Source: Clostridia bacterium
GTDB lineage: Bacteria > Bacillota > Clostridia > Oscillospirales > SIG627
DNA length: 64,000 nt
Reading direction: 5' to 3'
NCBI GenBank assembly: GCA_017520825.1
Contig: JAFXEX010000002.1
Coordinates: 89,584-153,583 of the forward strand
In this document: positions 44,284-52,500 of the stretch, in pieces
How the letters are laid out: each line of letters begins with the position of its first letter
How positions within the stretch are numbered: the stretch's first letter is position 1
The notes under the pieces: model-generated
Seen by the model: only the letters and a program-made list of their open reading frames with translations
What the model was told of the DNA's origin: nothing
The model's database searches: none
Position numbers and translations under genes: made by a program

Positions 44284-44481
44284 TTATGCGTAGGGAAGGA
44301 TAGTCTTGATGTTACGAGCTGTTGACTCGCTCATATATCCTGCCTTGCGAAGACTTCTAAGACGCTTTGAGGGCTTGTTACCTGTCTTATGACGGCGTCC
44401 CATGTGGTTCATCTTCATTTTTCCGCTTTTTGTAAGAGTAAATCTCTTTGCTGATGCCTTATGGCTCTTAATTTTTCCCAT
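44284..44481 (-). CDS. rpmI: 50S ribosomal protein L35
   Basis: Protein of 65 residues: MGKIKSHKASAKRFTLTKSG and HMGRRHKTGNKPSKRLRSLR are standard L35 sequence. It lies between infC and rplT, in the universal order. Confidence 0.98.
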   Translation of the reverse strand: MGKIKSHKASAKRFTLTKSGKMKMNHMGRRHKTGNKPSKRLRSLRKAGYMSESTARNIKTILPYA

Positions 44482-44500
44482 AATTGTATCTCCTTATTAT

Positions 44501-45028
44501 TTATTTTGCTTCATCGGGCTTCTTCGGTGAAATAACCAGCGTCATAAATCTGCCGTCAAGTGACGGAGCTTTATCTGCTCCCCCTATATCAACAAGCGCT
44601 TCCTTGATGTTAGCCATAAGGTCATATCCTCTGTCGGTATGATTCATCTCACGGCCTGAAAATACAATAGTCATCTTTACCTTGTTACCGTCTGACAAAA
44701 ATCTTCTTGCATGGTTAAGCTTTGTATCAAAGTCATGCTTGTCAATTCTGCAGGAAAACTTAATTTCCTTAAGCTCAACGGTAGAACGCTTTTTCTTTGA
44801 TTCTTTTTCCTTTTTAGTGCGTTCGTAAAGAAACTTTCCGTAGTCCATAATTTTGCATACGGGTGGCTCTGCATTGGGTGACATTTCAACCAAGTCAAGA
44901 CCTGCCTCGTGTGCAGCGTTAAGTGCTTCGTTTCGGCTGATTATTCCAAGCTGACTTCCGTCTGCTCCGATAACTCTAACCTTTTCTGCTCTTATTTCCT
45001 CGTTGATAAGAAGTTCTTTTGCGCTAAT
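44501..45028 (-). CDS. infC: Translation initiation factor IF-3 (probable ATT start)
   Basis: Protein of 175 residues. The N domain begins ISAKELLINEEIRAEKVRVI and the C domain contains the DKAPSLDGRFMTLVI end. The best start is ATT at 45028-45026, seven bases after CGGAGGTG. No ATG, GTG or TTG lies at a usable distance: the next in-frame ATG upstream (45100) is 24 codons earlier, inside the leader, ahead of the terminator-like hairpin. IF-3 genes of Escherichia coli and many other bacteria use AUU for autoregulation, because IF-3 rejects non-canonical starts. It heads the operon with rpmI and rplT. Confidence 0.92.
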   Translation of the reverse strand: MSAKELLINEEIRAEKVRVIGADGSQLGIISRNEALNAAHEAGLDLVEMSPNAEPPVCKIMDYGKFLYERTKKEKESKKKRSTVELKEIKFSCRIDKHDFDTKLNHARRFLSDGNKVKMTIVFSGREMNHTDRGYDLMANIKEALVDIGGADKAPSLDGRFMTLVISPKKPDEAK

Positions 45029-45035
45029 GTTAAAA

Positions 45036-45042
45036 CACCTCC
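45036..45042 (-). promoter_or_regulatory. Ribosome binding site that fixes the ATT start of infC
   Basis: GGAGGTG with seven bases (TTTTAAC) to ATT. It immediately follows the T run of the leader hairpin, so it is transcribed only when the hairpin is bypassed. Confidence 0.85.
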
Positions 45043-45072
45043 GAAAAAATGTGCGGAGAAAAACTCTCCGCA
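45043..45072 (-). terminator. Terminator-like attenuator in the infC leader
   Basis: On the minus strand TGCGGAGA-GTTTT-TCTCCGCA is an 8-bp stem with 5-base loop, then CATTTTTTC. It sits between the promoter and the infC ribosome site. It fits a leader attenuator of the L20-controlled type, but the class of leader is inferred. Confidence 0.75.
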
Positions 45073-45167
45073 CAAAATACAAGGGTACTCCCCTTTTCAA
45101 TTCTGTATTAACCTCGCCTTGCTCACAGGCAGGCGGGTGAGAACGGAGCGTTCTTCTTCTTTTTTAC
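45073..45167 (-). promoter_or_regulatory. infC leader RNA, candidate L20/IF3 leader
   Basis: About 95 bases of transcribed leader before the attenuator. CTCAC pairs with GTGAG, CGCC (45137-45134) can pair with GGCG just beyond that stem, making a possible pseudoknot, and CTCCG (45148-45144) is complementary to the CGGAG of the attenuator's 5' arm, so a competing antiterminator is possible. These pairings were found by eye. Confidence 0.5.
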
Positions 45168-45173
45168 TCAATG

Positions 45174-45202
45174 AGTATAACACAGGTTTTCGTATTTGTC
45201 AA
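45174..45202 (-). promoter_or_regulatory. Promoter of infC-rpmI-rplT
   Basis: Minus strand TTGACA, 17 bases, TATACT. Predicted transcription start near 45167, giving a leader of about 140 bases to the ATT codon. Confidence 0.9.
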
Positions 45203-45208
45203 TACCTT

Positions 45209-46282
45209 TTATTCGTTTGACGTAAAAATTATTTCAGGCTCACCTTTGGTAAGGGTAATGCCACAGCCCGTGAAGATTTTCTCTTGTTTGTTGGGCTTAC
45301 CTCCTACTACTGCTGGACAGGTTTGCAATTTGTAAGCGTCAAAATCCGAGCCGGGTAAATGAACACGGCAGGAATGAAGATGTCCGTAAAGAAGCAAGTC
45401 GGGCTTTATGCGATTTGATACGAGGTCAGTCCAATGACGGTATATCTCATGCTCAATATCAAAGGGAGGCTTCTGAATATACGAAAAGGGCACGTGGCTG
45501 ATAACTATTCTGTGTTCTATTCCCTCGTCCTCGTATTCTGCCTTTTCGATAACATCCTCCAGCCATTGCGTCTGCTTTAAGCGATAGCTGTGAAAGCATA
45601 CTGTATGAGAGTATTCTGCATTTGTGTCATTTTTATCCTCACCGCAGTCAAGCACCAATCCCCACAGCTTACCAAGACGGAAGGTATAATACGGCTTACC
45701 GTTATCGGTAGGCGTATACTCTGAAAACGACTCTCCGTAGATGCCTCGGGTATCGTGATTTCCCCTTGTGAAAATAATGGGAATTCTTCCCTGGGTAATG
45801 CCCGAGCAAATTCTGTAAATGGAATTGAAGTTTTCTATAGCTCCCGAATGGTCGGGGATATCTCCGTTGAGAACCAGCAGGTCTATCTCCTTGCCAAAAT
45901 TAAGGGCGGCCTCTATGGGCTCTTCCTCCATATTGTGAGCGTCCGAAATATGATATATGCGTATCTCGTCTCCCGAAACGGGCTTAAATTGATACGTCAA
46001 CGACACGGTGTCCTCGCTTACGGGGAAATACGGAGCTCTGTCTATCATCTTGCGATAACAAAGAGTATATTCACCCACTGCGTCAAGCTCCTTCATGGGA
46101 ACTTCAATTTTATGTACGAAATTGTTTGACTTGAGTATGCCGTTACAGTGGTCGTAATAGGTTTTTTCACCCACCGTTGCCCAAACGATAGCCGAGCAGG
46201 CAAAGGGAGTTACTATCTGATAATTATTTCCTATAGCAAATACGGATGGGTGTGCATTAAGATTTTCGGGGAGCTTAACCAT
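45209..46282 (-). CDS. Metallophosphoesterase with N-terminal purple acid phosphatase-like domain
   Basis: Protein of 357 residues. The catalytic domain has all five calcineurin-type blocks: HISDAH, LNGDIPD, TRGNHD, ISHVPF and GHLHS, giving the binuclear metal site. About 110 N-terminal residues form a probable beta domain. No signal peptide is visible, so it is likely cytoplasmic, or membrane-associated by its partner. It starts one base before the end of the LtaS-like gene (TAATG), so translation is coupled; a role in lipid or teichoic precursor turnover is inference. Confidence 0.85.
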   Translation of the reverse strand: MVKLPENLNAHPSVFAIGNNYQIVTPFACSAIVWATVGEKTYYDHCNGILKSNNFVHKIEVPMKELDAVGEYTLCYRKMIDRAPYFPVSEDTVSLTYQFKPVSGDEIRIYHISDAHNMEEEPIEAALNFGKEIDLLVLNGDIPDHSGAIENFNSIYRICSGITQGRIPIIFTRGNHDTRGIYGESFSEYTPTDNGKPYYTFRLGKLWGLVLDCGEDKNDTNAEYSHTVCFHSYRLKQTQWLEDVIEKAEYEDEGIEHRIVISHVPFSYIQKPPFDIEHEIYRHWTDLVSNRIKPDLLLYGHLHSCRVHLPGSDFDAYKLQTCPAVVGGKPNKQEKIFTGCGITLTKGEPEIIFTSNE

Positions 46283-48294
46283 TATTCAAACGCCTCCTTG
46301 AATTCAGAGGTTCCACCCATAACAAAGCTTTCACTTGATGCGAAGGTGGTACGCTTACCATTGGTCTGTATAGCTTTTATAGTGTCTCCGTAAACTGCGT
46401 CAACGTCTGGGATAAGTAAGGTTTCTCCGTCAATGTATATTACGTCGTGCTTTTCGCCGTTGAGTCTTATTCTGGTAAACTCGGTGAACATCCGTCCCTT
46501 GATTTCAAGTCCCGAGTCGGTGTTGTTAACGTCGGTAATAACAAGGGGAGCTATACCAAGCTGCATATCCGACGGAGTGTATCCAATCTCGTAGCCGTAG
46601 CACTCCTTTCTGCCGTAGAGCATATCGTACTGAAGCATTTCGAGAGAGGTATAGTATTCCTCGTTGCGAAGAGAATTCTGATGAAGCTTCGTAATAAGTC
46701 CGTTATTCATACCAAGCTCACCTAAAACGTGGGCTGCCAGCTCGTAGGAGCAAAGGTCAACCGCCTCGGCATCAAGTCCGTAGTTGGACCATATAACGTA
46801 CTCAGTCTGATATACGCTTCCGTTTTCCATTTCACCGTCGGTCAAGCCAAAGTATGGCAGGTGGTCGCCGTAAAGCACCACAACGGTCTTTTCCTTTCTG
46901 ACCGAAAGCTCACCAATAAGCTCTGCAATGAAATTGTCAACCTCGTGCATCTGTGTCAGATAATATTCAAATGCAATTTCATCCACTTCGGTTTCTGGAT
47001 TCATTATCTCAACGTCGAAAACGTAATCTACGCCTTCAAGTCTTTCGGTTGAATAAACACCGTGAGACTGTACCGTTATGGCATATACGAAGTCCTGCTC
47101 CTCGGTTGCATCAAGGCAGGATAGGATTTCCTTCGTCAGAACGCCGTCCTTTGCCCAGCCTATTGGATTATAGGTGACTCCCTGCATAAATTCAAGAGGT
47201 ATAAAGGTATCGTAGCCCAGACTTGAAAATACGTGCGCTCTGTCGTAAAACGAGCCCTTATGATTATGTACTGCGTGAGCCTTGTAGCCAAGCTCCTTTA
47301 AGTTAAAGGCAATGCTTTCGCAGGCACTGTTCTGAAGAACGGTTTTATAGGGATATTCGCCGGGTCCGAAATAATCCAGAGACATTCCCGTCATTATCTC
47401 AAATTCTACGTTTGCCGTACCCGAGCCTATATAGGGAACCTCAAGATGTCCGTGAGGGAAATTGTCCTTGAGCGAGCTGAAAAAGGGTATCGGGTCGGTA
47501 TTGTATTTCAGAGAGGTTATATTGTTTACGTCGAAAAAGGATTCAAGCTGAACGAAAATTATGTTGGGCTTTTCTTCGGGAACGAGAGTTTCCTCTGATT
47601 TAATGGTTTCAAGAATGGTGTCCACACGCTCGCCCGAATAGTCGGTGGGCTTATCAATGCCCGTATCGAACACGCTTGAAAAGAAGCAATATACAAAGCC
47701 GTAATCGTCGTAGGCATCGTTGAGGTTGGTGAACTTCTTTGAAAGATAGCCCTGTAAGATAAATGAGTTTGATATAATAGCCAACGCCAAAACGAAGGTG
47801 GGCAAAAGCACTATGCAACGGGTGCTGTGTCTCTCTCTTGGCTTGGATGCCTTGTATATGAATACGTAGCCAACGATAATAGCTATAACGGCAATTACTA
47901 TTGCAACTATTACCCAGCCCTCAAGGTAGAGATTGAAAATACCGAAAATGGATTTTATTTTCACAAAGTCGGTGGCAGATATAGGGGTAACTCGGTAAGA
48001 AAGCACAGCGCAGTTGATTACGCCCAGAGCAACGAAGGGGAATGCCAGAACTGCCAGGGCAAAGGCTCTCTTTTTGAAGAAGAGAGAAAGGAGAGTTACC
48101 GTAAATATTGCAAGAGCGTTGTAAAAGAATACCTGAGGTGATTTGAATATATGTAGGATGCCGTCAACAAAGGATTGACGGCAAAACATTTCCACTACCA
48201 AGTTGACAAGGCAAGAGTATAAAAAGCAGAAAGCCACCGTATGCTTAACGAGAAAGGCACACAGGCTTTCAAGGTTCAGTCTTTTTTTGTTCAT
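46282..48294 (-). CDS. LtaS/sulfatase-family phosphoglycerol transferase
   Basis: Protein of 670 residues. Five N-terminal membrane helices (within about 1-190) precede an extracellular sulfatase-like domain with QLESFFD (metal Glu), TGMSLDYFG (catalytic Thr region), HNHKGSFYDR and LYGDHLPYFG (metal Asp/His). It is the architecture of lipoteichoic acid synthase. A substrate of phosphatidylglycerol type is likely but not proven. The start chosen follows AAGGAC; the longer ATG at 48330 lies inside the promoter -10 and cannot be used. It is coupled to the phosphoesterase gene. Confidence 0.9.
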   Translation of the reverse strand: MNKKRLNLESLCAFLVKHTVAFCFLYSCLVNLVVEMFCRQSFVDGILHIFKSPQVFFYNALAIFTVTLLSLFFKKRAFALAVLAFPFVALGVINCAVLSYRVTPISATDFVKIKSIFGIFNLYLEGWVIVAIVIAVIAIIVGYVFIYKASKPRERHSTRCIVLLPTFVLALAIISNSFILQGYLSKKFTNLNDAYDDYGFVYCFFSSVFDTGIDKPTDYSGERVDTILETIKSEETLVPEEKPNIIFVQLESFFDVNNITSLKYNTDPIPFFSSLKDNFPHGHLEVPYIGSGTANVEFEIMTGMSLDYFGPGEYPYKTVLQNSACESIAFNLKELGYKAHAVHNHKGSFYDRAHVFSSLGYDTFIPLEFMQGVTYNPIGWAKDGVLTKEILSCLDATEEQDFVYAITVQSHGVYSTERLEGVDYVFDVEIMNPETEVDEIAFEYYLTQMHEVDNFIAELIGELSVRKEKTVVVLYGDHLPYFGLTDGEMENGSVYQTEYVIWSNYGLDAEAVDLCSYELAAHVLGELGMNNGLITKLHQNSLRNEEYYTSLEMLQYDMLYGRKECYGYEIGYTPSDMQLGIAPLVITDVNNTDSGLEIKGRMFTEFTRIRLNGEKHDVIYIDGETLLIPDVDAVYGDTIKAIQTNGKRTTFASSESFVMGGTSEFKEAFE

Positions 48295-48328
48295 GACAAT
48301 GTCCTTATTTGATTTTTTATTCCAAGAC

Positions 48329-48357
48329 ATTTTACTACTTTTTCATCTCTTTGTCAA
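48329..48357 (-). promoter_or_regulatory. Promoter of the LtaS-like/phosphoesterase operon
   Basis: Minus strand TTGACA, 17 bases, TAAAAT. It overlaps the 3' end of spoIIR and shows that the in-frame ATG at 48330 is not a start. Confidence 0.85.
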
Positions 48358-48900
48358 TACGTAATTACAAAGGTCAAAAATCAGACACCGAATTTTTACA
48401 ATTGTCTTTCCACCCAAAACAACTGACTTTCCCATACTACCCTCCTCCCCCATTGCAAGGGATGCTTGAAGGCTTACGTCGGGAAACATAACGCTCCACC
48501 AATTATGTCCTTTCCCCTCTCCCAGAGTTACCACAAGGGCAAGATAATCCCCCTCGGGAAAGCCTGAGCCGTCCAGACTTTTTTTGTCGAAATGACGGAC
48601 TCCCACCTCTGCCGTTGCAAAGTAATCCATGCCGTTATCCATAAGCGTATTATTGCTTATTTCAGTTATTTCGGAAAGGCTTTCCTTCAGTCCCTCTTCA
48701 ATGCTTTGCATACTGTGGAATTTCTTGTCGCTCAAAAGCTTGGCAACAGACTCTGCCACCTTCAGCTTTACGGCGATATCCTCTTCGGAATCGGAATTGG
48801 CAATAACGTGAATTCTCGCCACGTCGGCGTTTGAGGTGTCTGCCGAAACTGCAAAAATCACTAAAAGCAGAGCAAAAAATATAAGTAAGATTTTTCTCAT
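48343..48900 (-). CDS. spoIIR: Stage II sporulation protein R (SpoIIR)
   Basis: Protein of 185 residues with an N-terminal signal peptide (about 1-20). RIHVIANSDS (29-38) and LGEGKGHNWWSVMFPD (126-141) are the family's hallmark blocks. SpoIIR is secreted from the forespore and triggers SpoIIGA to cleave pro-sigma-E in the mother cell. The ATG follows AAAGGAG, and a forespore-type promoter candidate lies just upstream. Confidence 0.95.
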   Translation of the reverse strand: MRKILLIFFALLLVIFAVSADTSNADVARIHVIANSDSEEDIAVKLKVAESVAKLLSDKKFHSMQSIEEGLKESLSEITEISNNTLMDNGMDYFATAEVGVRHFDKKSLDGSGFPEGDYLALVVTLGEGKGHNWWSVMFPDVSLQASLAMGEEGSMGKSVVLGGKTIVKIRCLIFDLCNYVLTKR

Positions 48901-48918
48901 AAAAACTCCTTTCAGTGT

Positions 48919-48947
48919 ATTATTGACCGAAAAAAGTGATTTTTTAC
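48919..48947 (-). promoter_or_regulatory. Candidate sigma-F/G-type promoter of spoIIR
   Basis: Minus strand GTAAA, 14 bases, GGTCAATAAT. This resembles the forespore consensus GYATA and GGNNANNMT. spoIIR is a sigma-F gene in Bacillus, so context supports it. Spacing and -10 are imperfect. Confidence 0.4.
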
Positions 48948-49002
48948 AAAAAAGAGATAAGAGGAGAAAAGCATTGTGAAATATTTTTCTCTCTTATCTC
49001 TT
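48945..49002 (-). terminator. Terminator of the 87-residue lipoprotein
   Basis: AAAGAGATAAGAG plus AGAAAA pairs with TTTTCTCTCTTATCTCTT across a 13-base loop, with one bulge. The minus strand continues in six T. Confidence 0.8.
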
Positions 49003-49011
49003 ATCTTGCTT

Positions 49012-49275
49012 TTATCTTACGCCCATTGCGTTGCCGATATAGTCAGCTGCTGAATCGAAGGTGTTTTTTACGTTGTCCTTTGCCTTGTTATAAGAGTCCT
49101 TTATTCTGTTCTTGGTGCTACCGGGCACGTTGTTCATTCTTTCGTTATATTCCCTGTCGGTTGCACGGTCGTTGTAATAGCCGTACATTCCGTCGTTTGC
49201 ATCGTAATTTCTGCAGGAAACGAGAGAAAGAGAAAGAGTTGAAACGAGCGCAAGACCAATAATGAGCTTTTTCAT
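49012..49275 (-). CDS. Small lipoprotein, unknown
   Basis: Protein of 87 residues. Signal peptide with lipobox SLVSC (Cys21). The mature part is hydrophilic and Tyr/Asn/Asp-rich; its C-terminal half looks like a single amphipathic helix (RIKDSYNKAKDNVKNTFDSA). It recalls the C-terminal helix of YtxH- or CsbD-type small stress proteins only loosely. The ATG follows AGGAGAAAAGC. Its 5' region contains a terminator-like hairpin. Confidence 0.8.
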   Translation of the reverse strand: MKKLIIGLALVSTLSLSLVSCRNYDANDGMYGYYNDRATDREYNERMNNVPGSTKNRIKDSYNKAKDNVKNTFDSAADYIGNAMGVR

Positions 49276-49318
49276 TGCTTTTCTCCTGATTTTTCTTTTA
49301 ATTATAAATAATTGTTTC

Positions 49319-49354
49319 TAAAAAAACAGTTACGGAGAATTCCTCTCCGTAACT
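49319..49354 (-). terminator. Terminator-like hairpin upstream of the small lipoprotein
   Basis: AGTTACGGAGA pairs with TCTCCGTAACT around five bases and is followed on the minus strand by GTTTTTT. It lies between nifJ's terminator and the lipoprotein start, so it ends either a short unannotated transcript or acts in the lipoprotein leader. Confidence 0.7.
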
Positions 49355-49454
49355 ATTATAACCTGCTATCATTTTATTATAATTGAAAAAAATTGTATTT
49401 TGTATCGTTTTTTGTTAAAAATTTCTAAGTATTTTTTCGCAAGACGAGGAAACA

Positions 49455-49506
49455 AGAAAGCCCCCGAGGAAGCTTTATCTGCATAAAGCGACGACGGGGG
49501 CTTTTG
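49455..49506 (-). terminator. Terminator of nifJ (branched stem)
   Basis: AAAGCCCCCG and CGGGGGCTTTT form the outer stem; an inner stem GCTTTATctgcATAAAGC lies inside the loop. Confidence 0.85.
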
Positions 49507-49543
49507 CCGTTAACGAAGTATTGCGGGAAAATACGACGAAATA

Positions 49544-52500
49544 TTATTCGTTGTCGTACATCTTGGACTGTCTTACAAGGTCGTCGTACTTCTCACGAGC
49601 CTTAGCTGCAGCAGCCTCGAAGAGAGCGTTTGCTCTGTCGGGGAATGCACGGGTAAGTGAGGAGTATCTAACCTCGGAGTTGATGAACTCGATATAATCC
49701 GTTGTAGGCTCCTTGGAGTCGATGATAAGAGGATTCTTGCCTTCTGCCTTAAGAACGGGATTGTATCTGAAGTTGTGCCAGTAGCCTGAGGTTACTGCCT
49801 TCTTCATTTCTGCCTGACAGTTGGTCATACCACCCTTGATTCTGTGAAGCTCACAGGGTGAGTATGCGATAATGATTGAAGGTCCGTTGTATGCTTCTGC
49901 TTCGCAGATAGCCTTGATGGTCTGATTCATATCAGCGCCCATAGCAATCTGTGCAACGTATACGTAGCCGTAGGACATAGCAATCTGTGCAAGATTCTTC
50001 TTGCTGATAGCCTTACCTGCTGCTGCGAACTGAGCAACCTGACCGATGTTGGAAGCCTTTGAAGCCTGTCCACCAGTGTTGGAGTAAACTTCGGTATCGA
50101 ATACCATGATGTTTACGTCCTCGCCCGAAGCGATAACGTGGTCAAGACCACCGAAGCCGATGTCGTATGCCCATCCGTCTCCACCGAAGATCCAAACGGA
50201 CTTCTTGGAGAGGTAAGTCTTTTCCTTGAGAATTTCGGGAGCAACGGGACAACCTTCAGCTGCTGCCTTTTCAAGCTCAACGATAAGAGCCTTGGTAGCT
50301 GCTTCGTTTGCCTTGCCGTCGTCCTTTGTATCGAGGTAAGCCTGAGCTGCTGCCTTGAATTCAGCAGAAGCCTTATCAGAAGCCATCATACCCTCTACCT
50401 TAGCCATAAGTCTTTCACGGATAGCCTTCTGACCGAGGTGCATACCGAGACCGTGCTCAGCGTTATCCTCGAAGAGTGAGTTAGCCCAACCGGGTCCTCT
50501 CTTGGTATCCTTGTTAACTGTGTAAGGTGTAGCAGGTGCTGAACCACCCCAGATAGATGAACAGCCTGTTGCGTTAGAGATATACATTCTCTCGCCGAAG
50601 AGCTGAGTGATAAGTCTTGCGTAAGTTGTTTCTGCACAACCTGCACATGAGCCTGAGAACTCAAGAAGGGGCTGATTGAACTGGCTTCCCTTAACGGTAG
50701 TTTCTGCGAAGGGAACTTCCTTCTTGGAAATCTTTTCGGTAGCGTAGGTCCAAACGTCAGCCTGAGCTGCTTCCTTAGCCTGAGGAACCATAACGAGTGC
50801 CTTTTCCTTTGCAGGACAGATGTTAGCACAAGCGCCACAGCCCATACAGTCAAGGGGTGAAATGCTGATAGCGAACTTGTATTCCTCGCAGCCCTTACCC
50901 TTCATCTGTACCATCTTCATTGCTTCGGGAGCCTTAGCAGCTTCGTCGGCATTCAATGCGTAAGGACGGAGAGTAGCGTGAGGACATACGTATGAACACT
51001 GGTTACACTGGATACAGTTTTCAGGAATCCACTGAGGAACCTTAACTGCAACGCCACGCTTTTCGTAAGCAGCAGCGCCCTGAGGGAAGGTACCGTCAAC
51101 GTATGCTTCAAATGCTGATACGGGGAGAGAGTCACCCTTCATAGCGCCAACGGGAGTTACCACGTTGTTTACGAAGTCAACAAGCTCGGGTCTGTCGCCT
51201 GTTGCAAGAGGTGCAGGAGCATCCTCGCCTGCATTTGCCCAAGCAGCAGGAACGTTAACCTCAACAAGAGCGCCTGCGCCTGCGTCAATAGCAGCGTAGT
51301 TCTTGTCAACGATTTCCTGTCCCTTCTTGCTGTATGACTTGTATGCCATCTTCTTCATATAATCGATAGCTTCCTCTGCAGGAAGAATCTTTGCAAGAGC
51401 GAAGAATGCTGACTGAAGAACTGTGTTCTTAACCTTACCGTCACCAATCTGATTGAGAGCGATGTCGGTAGCGTTGATTATATAGAACTTGATGTTGTTC
51501 TTTGCGATATATGACTTAACGCTTGCAGGAAGGTGAGCGTCAAGCTCTGCCTCTGACCAGTTACAGTCAAGGAGGAAGGTACCTCCGGGAAGAATGTCTG
51601 ATACCATATCGTACTTGGTAAGGTATGCCTGGTTGTGACAAGCAACGAAGTTAGCCTTGTTGATATAGTAAGGAGACTTGATGGGCTTATCACCGAAACG
51701 AAGGTGAGAAATGGTGATACCACCGGTCTTCTTGGAGTCATACTGGAAGTATGCCTGAATATATTTGTCTGTGTGGTCACCGATAATCTTGATAGAGTTC
51801 TTGTTAGCGCCAACGGTACCGTCACCACCAAGACCCCAGAACTTACAAGAGATAGTGCCTTCTGCCGATGTATCGGGAGCAGGCTTCTCAACGAGTGAGT
51901 GGCCTGTAACGTCGTCTACGATACCGATGGTGAAGTTGTTCTTGGGAGCATCAGCTGCAAGGTTTTCGTATACTGCGAATACGCTTGAGGGAGGTGTGTC
52001 CTTTGAACCGAGACCGTATCTACCACCTACAACAGTTGCTGCACGGCCTGCCTGAGCAAGAGCAGTAACAACGTCAAGGTAGAGAGGCTCACCGAGAGAG
52101 CCGGGTTCCTTAGTTCTGTCAAGAACTGCAATCTTCTTACATGTTTCGGGAATAGCTGCGATGAGCTTATCTGCACGGAAGGGTCTGTAAAGGCGAACCT
52201 TAATAAGACCAACCTTTTCACCGTGAGCGTTGAGGTAGTCGATAACTTCCTCTGCAACGTCACAGATTGAACCCATAGCGATGATAACACGGTCTGCATC
52301 GGGTGCGCCGTAGTAGTTGAAGAGCTGGTAGTTTGTACCGAGCTTTGCGTTTACCTTGCCCATGTACTCTTCTACGATTTCGGGAAGAGCATCGTAGTAC
52401 TTGTTGCAAGCTTCTCTGTGCTGGAAGAAGATATCGCCGTTTTCAGCTGAACCACGAAGAACAGGGTGCTCGGGGTTGATAGCGCGTGCACGGAATTCAG

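Noticed and set aside
45029..45100. In-frame N-terminal extension of infC beginning with ATG at 45100
   Set aside because: It would translate through the leader hairpin, has no ribosome site at a suitable distance, and adds 24 residues not seen in IF-3.
48295..48330. Longer start (ATG at 48330) of the LtaS-like protein
   Set aside because: The ATG overlaps the -10 box of a consensus promoter, so it would not be in the transcript; the next ATG has an AAGGAC site.
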